Below are positions 26,900 to 36,988 of a stretch of DNA of 64,000 nt, piece after piece. Under the pieces are notes generated by a model that saw nothing but the letters and a program-made list of their open reading frames with translations, had not been told where the DNA came from and did no database searches. The position numbers and the translations under genes were made by a program. The stretch is from positions 1-64,000 of the forward strand of contig JAUXUN010000074.1 of NCBI GenBank assembly GCA_030680855.1. Reading direction: 5' to 3'. This stretch comes from Aestuariivirga sp. GTDB taxonomy: Bacteria; Pseudomonadota; Alphaproteobacteria; Rhizobiales; Aestuariivirgaceae. Positions within the stretch are counted from its first letter, which is position 1; every line of letters begins with the position of its first letter.

Positions 26900-28570
26900 T
26901 CAGACGTCTAGCAAGTAATCCTTTTTCGCCGATTCCGGGCTCACGAGCCCGGCCTTTACATCGGCCTCGACCAGCGCCCTTGTCCGCAATTTGGGGTCGC
27001 CGAAGCCGCCGCCGCCGGGGAGTTCGACGACGAGGCTGTCGCCGGTCGGGATAACATGGATGCCCTTGTCGGGGATTGCATTGCCGCTCCCGAGGCGCGC
27101 CACGCCTTTCACGCCGGAGCCTCCACCATCTCTTCCCTTCGCCGGGTTTTTGATGCGATCGAAAGTTGCGGCGGAAATTGTGAAGGGAGCTTTTTCGCGG
27201 TTGGCGATTTCGATGGTTTGCGAGAGCCCGCCGCGCCATTCGCCGGCTCCGGCGCTGTCCATCAGATATTCCTTGCGCTTGAAATACAGCGGGCACTGGT
27301 TTTCGGTGACTTCGATGGGGATAGCGCCGATGCCTGAGGGGAAGGCGGTGGTGGCCAGGCCATCCTTGCCGGGCCTGCCGCCGATGCCGCCGAGCGCGAT
27401 GCTGATCACGCCAAACTCTTTTGCTTTTGCCGTTTCATGGGCGGGCACGCGGCCATGGGCGCTGTTCAATCCGAGGATCCAGATGGAGCCGGCGCTTTCG
27501 GCCTGCACCTTTCCGGGCAAGGCTTGCGCGAGGCAACCGAACACGGCGTCGGCCAGCATTTGGCCAATGACATGGCGCGCCGTGACGGGCGAGGGCCTGA
27601 TGGGATCAACGCAGGTGCCCGGCTCTGTCACGAGATCGAAACACGAGAGCGAGCCGATGTTGTTGGGCACATGGGGTGCGATCACCGCCTTGAGGCCGAA
27701 GACGGAATAGGCATGGGTATAGGTGCGGGGTGAATTGATGCCGAAAATGGATGCGGCTGAGGAGCCGGTGAAATCAATGGTTATCTTGCCATTCTTGATC
27801 GTGAGTTTCGACTTGATGATGATCGGCCCCTCATAGCCATCAAGCGGCATTTCGTAAGACCATTTGCCTTCGGGCGTGGCCTTGATGGCTTCGCGCGCGC
27901 CTTTTTCCGAGGTGGTGAGAATGTGTTTGGCGAGCGGCTCCAGGCTGGTGAGCTTGAACTCTGTCATCATCTCTATAAGCCGGCGTGCACCCGTGTCATT
28001 GGCGCTTACCAGTGAGAGAAGGTCGCCGCGCACTTCCACGGGATTGCGCGAATTTGCAAGAATGACTGAAAGCAATTCCTCGTTGATCTTGCCCTCTTTC
28101 CGCATTTTCAGATGGGGAATGAGGGTGCCTTCCTCGTAGGAGGAATTGGCCTTGGCCGACATGCCGACACCGCCCACGTCAATCACGTGGCAGGTCGAGG
28201 CGAAAAAAGCCACCAGCTTCCTGCCGAGGAACACCGGAGTCATCATCACGTAGTCAAAGAGATGACCGGTGCCGAGCCACGGATCGTTGGTCACATAGAC
28301 ATCGCCGGGCTTCATGGTGGATTGCGGGTAGTGCTTGAAGAAATGGCCCACGGCGGTGGCCATGGTGTTCACGTGGCCAGGAGTTCCGGTCATGGCCTGG
28401 GCGATCATGTGGCCATCGGCGTTATAGACGCCGGCGGAAAGGTCGCCCGCCTCGCGGGTTATGGTGCCGAAAGCGGTGCGCAGCAGCGATTGGGCCTGTT
28501 CTTCGACAACGGCGATCAGGCGGTTCCACATGACCTGGGTGCGGATGGCATCGAGTGCGGATTTGCTCAT
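26900..28570 (-). CDS. hyuB: Hydantoinase B/oxoprolinase family protein (HyuB)
   Basis: 556 residues, normal for the B subunit of ATP-dependent N-methylhydantoinase/acetophenone carboxylase-type enzymes. GDVYVTNDPWLGTGHLFDYV and DSAGAGEWRGGLSQTIEI are family signatures, and GGGGFGDP lies near the end. It works in the cytoplasm with HyuA, which lies upstream on the same strand after a palindromic repeat. In an island for purine, urea and methylamine use, the hydantoin-type substrate could be N-methylhydantoin from creatinine, but oxoprolinase activity is equally possible from sequence. Confidence 0.87.
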   Translation of the reverse strand: MSKSALDAIRTQVMWNRLIAVVEEQAQSLLRTAFGTITREAGDLSAGVYNADGHMIAQAMTGTPGHVNTMATAVGHFFKHYPQSTMKPGDVYVTNDPWLGTGHLFDYVMMTPVFLGRKLVAFFASTCHVIDVGGVGMSAKANSSYEEGTLIPHLKMRKEGKINEELLSVILANSRNPVEVRGDLLSLVSANDTGARRLIEMMTEFKLTSLEPLAKHILTTSEKGAREAIKATPEGKWSYEMPLDGYEGPIIIKSKLTIKNGKITIDFTGSSAASIFGINSPRTYTHAYSVFGLKAVIAPHVPNNIGSLSCFDLVTEPGTCVDPIRPSPVTARHVIGQMLADAVFGCLAQALPGKVQAESAGSIWILGLNSAHGRVPAHETAKAKEFGVISIALGGIGGRPGKDGLATTAFPSGIGAIPIEVTENQCPLYFKRKEYLMDSAGAGEWRGGLSQTIEIANREKAPFTISAATFDRIKNPAKGRDGGGSGVKGVARLGSGNAIPDKGIHVIPTGDSLVVELPGGGGFGDPKLRTRALVEADVKAGLVSPESAKKDYLLDV

Positions 28571-28580
28571 GCGTGTACTC

Positions 28581-28697
28581 CCCTCACCCTGAGGTGTCCG
28601 GCGCAGCCGGACCTCGAAGGGTTCTTACCGATTGAATTTGTGGCCGATGCTTCGAGGCTCGCACCGCATTCGCGGGGCTCGCACCTCAGCATGAGGG
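28581..28697. repeat. Palindromic intergenic repeat between hyuA and hyuB
   Basis: About 117 bp with outer 16-nt arms 28581-28596 and 28682-28697 (two mismatches) and inner complementary segments built on CTTCGAGG/CCTCGAAG. This layout is that of REP-like elements scattered in Hyphomicrobiales genomes. It fills almost the whole gap between the hyuA stop and the hyuB start and would form a large hairpin in the transcript. Confidence 0.75.
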
Positions 28698-28712
28698 TTA
28701 TTGGGATGGCGA

Positions 28713-30791
28713 TCATTTCAGGTTCTCCAGAATGATGTAGCCCAGGCTGTTGATCTTCGCTCTAAAATTGGCCCCGACAATCGTCGAGGTTTCATCCTCG
28801 GCAATGATTGCGGGGCCTTTGAAAGTTGCGCCGGGCTTCATGTCGAAGCGCCAATAGACGGGCACCATGACTTGCTTTCCGAGCGCGGGATCGTAGATCA
28901 GCCGCTTGCTTCTTGGCTTCGGCGTGGATTTGGCGGAGGTTTTTGCGGCCCGTTTTGGTTTCTTGGCAATCGATGAAACGGTGACCGACCAGGTGATGGC
29001 TTCCGCTTCCTGATTGGGAATGCGAAGCCCGTAAACCTGTTCATACTGGGCTTCGAATGCGGCCTTGAGTTTCTTGCCGTTGGCATCGGTCAGTGTCTTG
29101 ACGGGAACCGTCACGCGGATCTCATGGCCCTGGCCGACATAGCGGCAATCGGCGATGACCTGCACCGTTGCTTTGGTTTTGCCGAGGGCGGGTTCCACCA
29201 CGGCGCGGGCATCAGCCGTCATGTGTTGCAGAAGGGCGTTCACGGTTTTTGCATTGAAGGCATCAAGCGAGACAGCAGCACTGCGTGTCACTTCATAGGC
29301 GATGGGGGCGCGGAGGAAACCGATTGCCGAGCCAACGCCCGCACCCATGGGCACGATGATGGTTTTCACGCCGACCTTTTCGGCAAGCCGGCAGGCATGG
29401 AGCGGAGCGCCGCCGCCAAAGGCAATCATGGTGCAGGCGGCGATGTCGCGGCCGCGCTCAATGGCGTGGACGCGCGCCGCATTGGCCATGTTTTCCTCGA
29501 CGATTTCAGTGACGCCTGCCGCCGGCCAGAAATCCTTGAGGCCCAGCGGATTGCCGATGGCTTTCTGCAATGCCGCCTTGGCGCTTGCTTCATTAAGCTT
29601 GATCTTGCCGCCGGCGAAATAGGCGGGATCGATTTTGCCCAATGCCAGATTGGCATCGGTGACGGCGGGTTCGGTGCCGCCGCGGCCATAGCACACGGGG
29701 CCGGGGGTGGAGCCGGCGCTGTCCGGCCCCACGGTGATGCGGTTCAATTTGTCGACGCGCGCAATGGAGCCGCCGCCGGCGCCGATTTCCACCATTTCGA
29801 TAACGGGGATTCGAACCGGGATTCCGGAGCCCTTCATGTCGCGATAAGCTCTGGCGATTTCAAATTTGCGGGCGCGCTCGGGCTCGCCGTTGGTGAGCAG
29901 GCAAATCTTGGCTGTGGTGCCGCCCATGTCGAAGGAGACGACGTCTGGCAGGGTGCATTCAGCAGCAATTTCCGAGGCGAGGATGGCGCCGCCCGCCGGG
30001 CCTGATTCAACCAGGCGAATGGGAAAGCGTGCGGCTGTTTCTAGCGTCGTGAGGCCACCGCCGGACATCATCAGGAACAGCGGGCAATCCATTTTCATGC
30101 CGCGCAACTGGTCGCGCAGGCGGTGCAGGTAACCCGCCATCAGCGGGCGCACATAGGCGTTGGCGACGACCGTTGAGAAGCGCTCGAATTCACGGATTTC
30201 CGGGGCCACTTCGCTGGAAATGCAAATGGTCACATCCTTGGGCAAGGCGGCGGACAGGATTTCGCGCACCCGGCGCTCATGGCCATCGTGAGCATAGGCA
30301 TGGAGGAAACCGATGGCCACGGCCTTCACATTTTCTTCGCGCAATTGTTGCGCCAGGTTTTGCAAGGCGGATTCATCAAGTGGCAGCAGGACATCGCCAT
30401 CGGCGGACAGGCGTTCCTCTATCGTGAAGCGTAAAGTTCTCGGCACCAGCGGCACGGAGCGGTCGATCATCAGGTCATAGTGATCGAAGCGTTTTTCATA
30501 GCCCTGTTCGAGAATATCGCGGAAGCCCTTGGTGGTGATGAAGGCAGTCCTGGCACCCTTTCGCTCGATCAGGGCATTGGTGGCAAGTGTCGTGCCGTGA
30601 ATGAACACGCCGATGTCGACGGGCTTTATCCCGGACTGTTCCAGGACAAGGCCGATGCCTTCGATGACGCCCAGTTCCGGCGCTTGCGTAGTGGTCAGAA
30701 CCTTGCCGCTCCAGCGCCTGGCTCCGGCTTCAAGGACAATGTCGGTGAAGGTGCCACCGATATCGGCGGCGAGTTTGATGGATTTGTTCAT
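28713..30791 (-). CDS. hyuA: Hydantoinase/oxoprolinase family protein, ATP-binding subunit (HyuA)
   Basis: 692 residues. An actin-like ATPase fold is shown by ADIGGTFTDIVLE at about 8-20 and VVSFDMGGTTAKICLL at about 290. HGTTLATNALIERKG and GPDSAGSTPGPVCYGRGG are typical of HyuA/oxoprolinase A. It phosphorylates or activates the lactam so the ring can be opened together with HyuB. An in-frame ATG at 30842 would add 17 residues; the start at 30791 fits the family N-terminus. A LysR gene is divergent 84 bp away and is the likely regulator. Confidence 0.88.
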   Translation of the reverse strand: MNKSIKLAADIGGTFTDIVLEAGARRWSGKVLTTTQAPELGVIEGIGLVLEQSGIKPVDIGVFIHGTTLATNALIERKGARTAFITTKGFRDILEQGYEKRFDHYDLMIDRSVPLVPRTLRFTIEERLSADGDVLLPLDESALQNLAQQLREENVKAVAIGFLHAYAHDGHERRVREILSAALPKDVTICISSEVAPEIREFERFSTVVANAYVRPLMAGYLHRLRDQLRGMKMDCPLFLMMSGGGLTTLETAARFPIRLVESGPAGGAILASEIAAECTLPDVVSFDMGGTTAKICLLTNGEPERARKFEIARAYRDMKGSGIPVRIPVIEMVEIGAGGGSIARVDKLNRITVGPDSAGSTPGPVCYGRGGTEPAVTDANLALGKIDPAYFAGGKIKLNEASAKAALQKAIGNPLGLKDFWPAAGVTEIVEENMANAARVHAIERGRDIAACTMIAFGGGAPLHACRLAEKVGVKTIIVPMGAGVGSAIGFLRAPIAYEVTRSAAVSLDAFNAKTVNALLQHMTADARAVVEPALGKTKATVQVIADCRYVGQGHEIRVTVPVKTLTDANGKKLKAAFEAQYEQVYGLRIPNQEAEAITWSVTVSSIAKKPKRAAKTSAKSTPKPRSKRLIYDPALGKQVMVPVYWRFDMKPGATFKGPAIIAEDETSTIVGANFRAKINSLGYIILENLK

Positions 30792-30875
30792 GGCCGAGAT
30801 ACCTACTATTGCGCTGAGGTAAATCCTAGGGGCTTCGGACATGGCTGGGTTGACAGGGCAAGAACAGAGGCCGCA

Positions 30876-31814
30876 ATGTTCCCTGCTGTGCTTTTATCGG
30901 ATTCACATCTTGCCACGGGCTACCGTCACTTTGTCGCGGTGGCGACGCTTGGTTCGGTGCGGGCCGCATCGCGCCATCTCAATGTGGCGGCGTCCGCCAT
31001 CAGCCGGCAAATCGGGTTGCTTGAGGCGCAATTGGGAATAGCCCTGTTTGAGCGTCATACGCGCAGCCTCGCCCTGACGGAGGCGGGGGTTGAGCTGCTG
31101 CGGGGCCTGCAGGCGGCGAACCAGACCCATGAAGGCACGATTGATTTGCTGGCCCGTTTGAAGGGCATCACGCGCGGGCGGGTCAACATCGCGGTGGTTG
31201 AGAGCCTTTCGATCACCTTTCTGCCGGATTTGCTGATCGCCTTCTCGCGGAAATTTCCCGGGGTGCAGGCGGCCGTTACGGTTGCCGGCTCCGACACGGT
31301 GATGGAACTGGTGCGCGAGCGCGAAGCCGATGTGGGGCTGGCCTTCAATCCATCGGCGCTTGACGGTTTGACCGTCGAGTTCGAGCGCGTCATTGCCTTG
31401 GGAGCCACCATGGCGCGGTCCCATCCCCTCGCCAAGTCAAAGTCGCTCACTCTGGCTCAATGCCTGGAATACCCGGTCGCCTGGCCGGCGCGCGAACTCA
31501 GCATCCGCCTCATCCTGGACCGGGCCCTGGGGGCGCGAACGATGCGGCAGGACCGCCTGTTTGAATGCAATTCCTTGCGGGTGATGGCGGCCCTGGCGCG
31601 GGATGGCGGGTGCATCGCCTTTCAAACACTCTTTGGCATTGAACGGGACGTTGCCGAAAAGACCCTTGTTTTCATTCCCCTTTCTGACCGCACGCTGCCG
31701 CCCAGCCGGGTCACCCTTGTGCATCGCCCGGGCCTTGACCGGAAAACCGCGGCGGGGGCATTTCTTGAACTGGCGAAACAGCGGCTTCCACGGATTTTTG
31801 ATGTGCGAAAATAA
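30876..31814 (+). CDS. LysR-family transcriptional regulator, divergent from hyuAB
   Basis: 312 residues. A winged helix-turn-helix lies at about 20-75 (GSVRAASRHLNVAASAISRQ, then LEAQLGIALFERH), with a substrate-binding domain behind it. AGAGG precedes the ATG. The frame is open far upstream but that part is antisense to hyuA. LysR proteins usually control the divergent operon, so hyuAB is the first candidate target; the purine operon begins 105 bp downstream on the same strand. The inducer is unknown. Confidence 0.86.
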   Translation: MFPAVLLSDSHLATGYRHFVAVATLGSVRAASRHLNVAASAISRQIGLLEAQLGIALFERHTRSLALTEAGVELLRGLQAANQTHEGTIDLLARLKGITRGRVNIAVVESLSITFLPDLLIAFSRKFPGVQAAVTVAGSDTVMELVREREADVGLAFNPSALDGLTVEFERVIALGATMARSHPLAKSKSLTLAQCLEYPVAWPARELSIRLILDRALGARTMRQDRLFECNSLRVMAALARDGGCIAFQTLFGIERDVAEKTLVFIPLSDRTLPPSRVTLVHRPGLDRKTAAGAFLELAKQRLPRIFDVRK

Positions 31815-31919
31815 AGAACATTCATGTGCTTTTTTTATTCTTTTTAGAACAAGTCGAATCTGTTAAAAATTTTAAATCCGCCACAAAGAGCGGCTTTTAA
31901 TGAGTTTTCGGGGAAATGC

Positions 31920-32270
31920 ATGGGCCGTCTTACGACGCACGTACTAGACACGAGTTCAGGCAAGCCTGCCGCCGGGCTGAAGATCGAATTGTGGTCGCTT
32001 GCCGCAACGCCTGAACTTATCAAGACGGCCAGCACCAACCGGGATGGCCGGGTTGAGGGCGCAATTCTCGAAGGTGATGATTTCAAGACCGGCACCTATG
32101 AACTCAGGTTTTATGCGGGCGCCTATCTCCGGGCGCGTGGCGTGAAGCTCGACGAGCCCGCTTTCCTTGATGTGATACCCATTTGTTTCGGCATTGCCGA
32201 CGTGAACCAGCACTATCACGTGCCCTTGCTGCTCTCGCCCTATGGCTATTCAACCTACAGGGGAAGTTAG
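31920..32270 (+). CDS. uraH: 5-hydroxyisourate hydrolase (transthyretin-like)
   Basis: 116 residues. It hydrolyses 5-hydroxyisourate, the product of urate oxidation, to OHCU. The N-terminus [19 protein letters not shown] has the conserved His of the active site, [19 protein letters not shown] holds the second His, and YRGS is the diagnostic C-terminal tetrapeptide. It opens the purine operon; the 105-bp gap before it is A+T-rich and should hold the promoter. xdhA starts 2 bp after its stop. No signal peptide, so cytoplasmic. Confidence 0.96.
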   Translation: MGRLTTHVLDTSSGKPAAGLKIELWSLAATPELIKTASTNRDGRVEGAILEGDDFKTGTYELRFYAGAYLRARGVKLDEPAFLDVIPICFGIADVNQHYHVPLLLSPYGYSTYRGS

Positions 32271-32272
32271 GC

Positions 32273-33742
32273 ATGGCGCGCCAGACAATCCGCTTCTTGC
32301 GCCGGGGACAGGTGGTGGAACTCTCCTCCATTCCGCCCACGCGCACGCTGCTGGATTATCTCCGCCTTGAGGAAAAATCCAAAGGCACCAAAGAAGGCTG
32401 CAACGAAGGCGACTGCGGCGCCTGCACCGTGGCGCTGGGTTCGCTTGATGAGGGCCGGGTGGTTTACGAACCAGTCAATGCTTGCATTCTCCTGCTGGGC
32501 CAGATTGACGGCAAGGAACTGATCACTATCGACGATCTTGCCGTCGATGGAAAACTGCATCCCGTGCAGAAGGCCTTTGTGGACAATCACGCCTCGCAAT
32601 GCGGCTTCTGTACGCCGGGTTTCGTGATGTCGCTGTTCACGCTTTATCACGCGGGCAAGAAGCCGACACGGCAGGAGATCGTTGACCACATCGCGGGCAA
32701 TCTTTGCCGTTGCACGGGCTACCGGCCGATTGTCGATGCGGCGGTGAAATCCTGCACGGGCAAGCCCGCCGATGCCTGGGTGGCAGCGGCCAAGGCAACC
32801 GCAAATCAATTGGCAGCGCTTGATGACGCTGCAGATGTTTTTATGGGCGATACCAGTACTTTCTTTGCAGCACCTTACCATGAGGAGGCACTCACCAGGC
32901 TTTATGCAGAACATCCCGATGCCACGATTGTTGCGGGTGCCACGGACGTGGGGCTGTGGGTCACCAAGCAGCTTCGAAACCTGCCGAAAATTATCCATAT
33001 CGGCCGGACCAAGGGGCTTTACAAAATCACCGACGAAGGCACGCATATTTCCATTGGCGCATCGGCGACCTATTCGAGCGCTGAATCGTTTCTCGCCTCG
33101 ATTGATCCCGATGTCGGCGAAGTGATCCGCCGGATCGGGGCCAAGCAGGTGCGCGCCTTGGGCACGGTTGGTGGCAATATCGCCAATGGCTCGCCCATCG
33201 GCGACAGCCCGCCGATGCTGATCGCCCTGGGAGCAACGCTTCATCTCCGCCATGGCGGGAATGTGCGGCACATGCCGCTGGAAGATTTTTTTATTGCCTA
33301 TGGCAAGCAGGACCGCGCCGCCGGCGAACTGGTCTGGCGCGTCGATGTTCCCAAGCTCAAGGCCAATGAGGTGTTTCGCGCCTTCAAGCTGACCAAGCGC
33401 TTTGATCAGGATATTTCGGCGGTGGTGGGCGCTTTCAAGTTCACGCTTGATGGCCGCGCGATCCTATCGGCCCGTATTGCATTTGGCGGCATGGCGGCAA
33501 CGCCGAAGCGGGCGCTGAAAACCGAAGCAGCGCTGCGTGGCGTTTCGCTGGATGCACCTCAGACGTGGGAGGGGGCGATCTTGCCGATGGCTGAAGATTA
33601 TCAGCCCATCGATGACATGCGGGCTTCGGCGGAATACCGGCTGGATGCGGCCCAGGCCCTGCTTCGCAAAGCGCTGATGGAAGTCGCTTCGGGACATTCT
33701 CGGGCAACGCGCGTTACCGGGCTTCGCGGGGAGGCTGCCTGA
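32273..33742 (+). CDS. xdhA: Xanthine dehydrogenase small subunit XdhA (2Fe-2S, FAD)
   Basis: 489 residues. The N-terminal [2Fe-2S] cluster ligands are C43, C48 and C51 in CNEGDCGACTVALG. The second cluster is in QCGFCTPGFVMS and CRCTGYRPI. The FAD domain from about 190 has ATIVAGATDVGLWVTK and GTVGGNIANGSPIGD. It accepts electrons from the Mo centre in XdhB and reduces NAD+. The ATG at 32273 was chosen because it lies 2 bp after uraH and starts at the family N-terminus; a longer frame overlaps uraH. Confidence 0.96.
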   Translation: MARQTIRFLRRGQVVELSSIPPTRTLLDYLRLEEKSKGTKEGCNEGDCGACTVALGSLDEGRVVYEPVNACILLLGQIDGKELITIDDLAVDGKLHPVQKAFVDNHASQCGFCTPGFVMSLFTLYHAGKKPTRQEIVDHIAGNLCRCTGYRPIVDAAVKSCTGKPADAWVAAAKATANQLAALDDAADVFMGDTSTFFAAPYHEEALTRLYAEHPDATIVAGATDVGLWVTKQLRNLPKIIHIGRTKGLYKITDEGTHISIGASATYSSAESFLASIDPDVGEVIRRIGAKQVRALGTVGGNIANGSPIGDSPPMLIALGATLHLRHGGNVRHMPLEDFFIAYGKQDRAAGELVWRVDVPKLKANEVFRAFKLTKRFDQDISAVVGAFKFTLDGRAILSARIAFGGMAATPKRALKTEAALRGVSLDAPQTWEGAILPMAEDYQPIDDMRASAEYRLDAAQALLRKALMEVASGHSRATRVTGLRGEAA

Positions 33743-33743
33743 G

Positions 33744-36056
33744 ATGAATGTGCGGGCGCGTATCCTTGAAACGGAAACGGTGGGTTTGGCACTTGCCCAT
33801 GACAGCGCCGCGCTGCATGTTCAGGGCACGGCTGTCTATATTGATGACATGCGCGAACCCGAGGGCACACTGCATGTGGAACCGGGCTATGCGCCAGACG
33901 ATGCGCGCGGGAAAATTACCAGCATCAATCTTGATGCAGTCCGCGCCTGTCCCGGCGTTGTCGCGTTGCTGGCGGCGAAGGATATTCCCGGCGTCAATGA
34001 TTGCAGCCCGGCGCTTGGCGATGATCCCATCTTTGCCGAGGGCGTGATTGAATTTCATGGCCAGGTGATTTTTGCCGTTGTTGCAGAAACGCGGGAAATT
34101 GCGCGGTGTGCGGCGCGGCTGGCGAAGATCGAGGTGGCTCCGATGCCGCCGGCGGTGACGGTGGAAGACGCGCTGGCCATGGGCACCACGGATGTGGTGC
34201 CGGAATATGCCTTCACTCATGGGGACGTAAAAAAAGCGCTCAAGGCAGCGCCCCATGTGATTTCGGAAAGCTTCCATGTGGGCGGGCAGGAGCATTTCTA
34301 TATCGAAGGGCAGGTGGCTTTGGCCATGCCGGAGGAAAAAGGCGGCATGACTGTCTATTCCTCCACCCAGCATCCCACCGAAGTGCAGCACTGCATCGCC
34401 AAGATGCTCAAGGTTCCCGACGCCATGGTGACATGCGAATGCCGGCGCATGGGCGGGGCCTTTGGCGGCAAGGAAAGCCAGGCGGCGCAGTGGGCGGCTT
34501 TGGCAGCGCTGGCGGCTCATGTGACGGGGCGTCCGGCCAAATGCCGGCTGGACCGCGACCAGGACATGATCATGACGGGCAAGCGCCATGACCTGCGCAT
34601 TGATTACAAGATCGGCTATGACGATACGGCGCGCCTCACCGCCGTTGATGTGGATTTTCTGGCGCGTTGCGGTTACTCCGCTGATCTCAGTCAGAGCGTG
34701 TGTGACCGCACCATGTTCCATGCGGACAATGCCTATTTCTATCCGGCCTATCACATCAAGTCGCGGCGGCTTCGCACCAATACGGTTTCCAATACGGCAT
34801 TCCGCGGCTTTGGCGGGCCACAAGGCATGATGTTTGCCGAGCGGGTGATGGATGCGATTGCCATTGAAACGGGGCTTGATCCGCTCGATGTGCGCAAACG
34901 CAATCTCTATGGGCGCGGGCGCGATGTGACGCCCTACCGGCAGAAGGTTGAAGACAACATCGCTCTTGAGATTATCGAGGCGCTGGAAAAATCCAGCAGT
35001 TACCGGGCGCGGCGGAAGAAGATTGCGAGTTTTAACAAGCAGAACCCAGTTCTGAAAAAAGGCATTGCCCTTACGCCGGTCAAGTTCGGGATTTCGTTCA
35101 CGCTCACCCATCTCAATCAGGCAGGCGCCCTTGTCCATGTCTATACGGATGGTTCGGTGCATCTCAATCATGGCGGCACGGAAATGGGGCAGGGGCTCTA
35201 TATCAAGATCGCACAGGTCGTGGCGGAAGTGTTCGGCATTTCGGCGGAGCGGGTGCGCATTACGGCGACGACTACCGGCAAGGTTCCCAATACGTCGCCC
35301 ACGGCGGCCTCATCGGGCGCGGACCTCAACGGCATGGCGGCAAAGACCGCGGCTTCGGCCATCAAAGCCCGCATGATTGATTTTGCGGCGAAGGAATGGA
35401 AAGTTGCCAAGTCGCGCATCAAATTTGAGAAGGGCCAGGTACTGATCGGCAACCAGCGCATTTCCTTCGGCGAACTGGCCAAGAAAGTTCAAGGCGGGCG
35501 GGTGTCGCTATCGTCCACGGGCTTCTACTCCACGCCGAAGATTACCTGGGACCGGCCCAATGGGCGCGGCAATCCGTTTTTCTATTTCGCCTATGGTGCA
35601 TCCTGCTCGGAAGTCACCATCGATACGATGACCGGGGAAATGCGGGTAGACCGGGTTGATATTCTTCATGATGTCGGGCGCTCTCTCAATCCGGCGATTG
35701 ACATGGGGCAGATTGAAGGGGGCTTCGTTCAGGGCATGGGCTGGCTCACAACCGAGGAACTGGTGTTTGACGACAAGGGGCGGCTTCGCACCCATGCGCC
35801 CTCCACTTACAAAATCCCTTGTGCCTCGGATGTGCCGGCGGATTTCCGGGTGAAGCTTTATGAAAGCGGCGGCAACCCCGCGGATTCAATTTACCGTTCC
35901 AAGGCGGTGGGCGAGCCGCCGCTGATGTTGCCGATTTCCGTGTGGTGCGCCATTGCCGATGCGGTTGGCAGCCTGAAGCCTGGGGTCATTCCAAAACTTG
36001 CCGCGCCGGCCACGCCGGAAGCCATTTTGCGGGCGGTGAAGGGGATGCAGGCATGA
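33744..36056 (+). CDS. xdhB: Xanthine dehydrogenase molybdopterin-binding subunit XdhB
   Basis: 770 residues. It oxidises hypoxanthine and xanthine to urate at a molybdenum cofactor. GGAFGGKESQAAQWA, NTAFRGFGGPQGM and HGGTEMGQGLYIKIAQ are Mo-cofactor motifs. The late Glu of the active site is expected in KAVGEPPLMLPISVW (about residue 725). The start is 1 bp after the xdhA stop and the end overlaps xdhC (ATGA). A long open frame on the opposite strand (33714-35171) is its shadow. Confidence 0.96.
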   Translation: MNVRARILETETVGLALAHDSAALHVQGTAVYIDDMREPEGTLHVEPGYAPDDARGKITSINLDAVRACPGVVALLAAKDIPGVNDCSPALGDDPIFAEGVIEFHGQVIFAVVAETREIARCAARLAKIEVAPMPPAVTVEDALAMGTTDVVPEYAFTHGDVKKALKAAPHVISESFHVGGQEHFYIEGQVALAMPEEKGGMTVYSSTQHPTEVQHCIAKMLKVPDAMVTCECRRMGGAFGGKESQAAQWAALAALAAHVTGRPAKCRLDRDQDMIMTGKRHDLRIDYKIGYDDTARLTAVDVDFLARCGYSADLSQSVCDRTMFHADNAYFYPAYHIKSRRLRTNTVSNTAFRGFGGPQGMMFAERVMDAIAIETGLDPLDVRKRNLYGRGRDVTPYRQKVEDNIALEIIEALEKSSSYRARRKKIASFNKQNPVLKKGIALTPVKFGISFTLTHLNQAGALVHVYTDGSVHLNHGGTEMGQGLYIKIAQVVAEVFGISAERVRITATTTGKVPNTSPTAASSGADLNGMAAKTAASAIKARMIDFAAKEWKVAKSRIKFEKGQVLIGNQRISFGELAKKVQGGRVSLSSTGFYSTPKITWDRPNGRGNPFFYFAYGASCSEVTIDTMTGEMRVDRVDILHDVGRSLNPAIDMGQIEGGFVQGMGWLTTEELVFDDKGRLRTHAPSTYKIPCASDVPADFRVKLYESGGNPADSIYRSKAVGEPPLMLPISVWCAIADAVGSLKPGVIPKLAAPATPEAILRAVKGMQA

Positions 36057-36988
36057 AGGTCTGGGCCCATATCGCCAAAGCACTGGAAGCGCATGGCACC
36101 TGCGCCATGATTTCGGTTGTGAAGGTTGAGGGGTCCACGCCCCGGGAAGCGGGTGCGCGCATTGTTGTTTCGCCACTGGGATTTCACGGGACGATTGGTG
36201 GCGGCACATTGGAATGGCAGGCGATTGCCAAGGCGCAAGCCATGCTCGGCAAGCCGGCGCAGCACAAGTTGAGCGTTCATTCGCTTGGTCCTGACTTGGG
36301 CCAATGCTGCGGCGGGCGGGTGGAACTGGTGACCGAAGTTTTTGCGCGCAATGATTTGGCAGCAGCAAGGGATTTCGCGGCGCGCGAAGAGAGTGGCGTG
36401 TTTGCGGTAACGGGACGGATTCTTGCGCCTGATTTCAGCGAGCAGTTTGGCGACAGCAACCGCAAGCTCTATCTCTTCGGGGCGGGGCATGTCGGGCGGG
36501 CTCTTATCCTCGCTCTTGCACCAATGCCGTTTGATGTGATCTGGATTGATCCTCGCGAGGGGGCGTTTCCTGCGGCTGTGCCTTCCAATGTGGTGACCAT
36601 CCAAAGTGAAAACCCTGCTGCGGAGATTGCTGATGCACTCGCCGGCAGTTTTGCGCTGGTGATGACCCATAGCCATGGCCTCGACCTTGAAATCATTGAT
36701 GCGGTTCTGCGAAGCCCAAGGTTTGCCTATGCGGGCCTGATTGGCAGCGCCACCAAGCGGGCGCGGTTCAGCAAGCGGCTGCGGGAGGCGGGCGTTGCGG
36801 AACGCCGGATCGAAGAACTGGTTTGCCCGATTGGCATTCCCAGCATAAAATCCAAGCACCCTGCCGCGATTGCGGCAGCAACGGCGGTGCAGCTTCTGGA
36901 ATGCGATGAACTGTTGAGAAGTGCGGCGGACCCACTCGCCGCCACGCCGGATTCGGCTATGGTTGGCCGGGGAAGGCGGGCGTCATGA
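36053..36988 (+). CDS. xdhC: Xanthine dehydrogenase accessory protein XdhC
   Basis: 311 residues. It binds molybdenum cofactor and assists its sulfuration and insertion into XdhB. The N-terminal XdhC/CoxI domain has VEGSTPREAGARIVV and GTIGGGTLEWQA, with LGPDLGQCCGGRVEL after it. The C-terminal Rossmann part has LYLFGAGHVGRALI and GLIGSATKRARF. The ATGA overlaps at both ends show tight coupling with xdhB and the ABC ATPase gene. Confidence 0.95.
   Translation: MKVWAHIAKALEAHGTCAMISVVKVEGSTPREAGARIVVSPLGFHGTIGGGTLEWQAIAKAQAMLGKPAQHKLSVHSLGPDLGQCCGGRVELVTEVFARNDLAAARDFAAREESGVFAVTGRILAPDFSEQFGDSNRKLYLFGAGHVGRALILALAPMPFDVIWIDPREGAFPAAVPSNVVTIQSENPAAEIADALAGSFALVMTHSHGLDLEIIDAVLRSPRFAYAGLIGSATKRARFSKRLREAGVAERRIEELVCPIGIPSIKSKHPAAIAAATAVQLLECDELLRSAADPLAATPDSAMVGRGRRAS

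Noticed and set aside
33714-35171. 485-codon open frame on the minus strand
   Set aside because: Antisense to xdhB, with no recognisable protein text; a codon-bias shadow.
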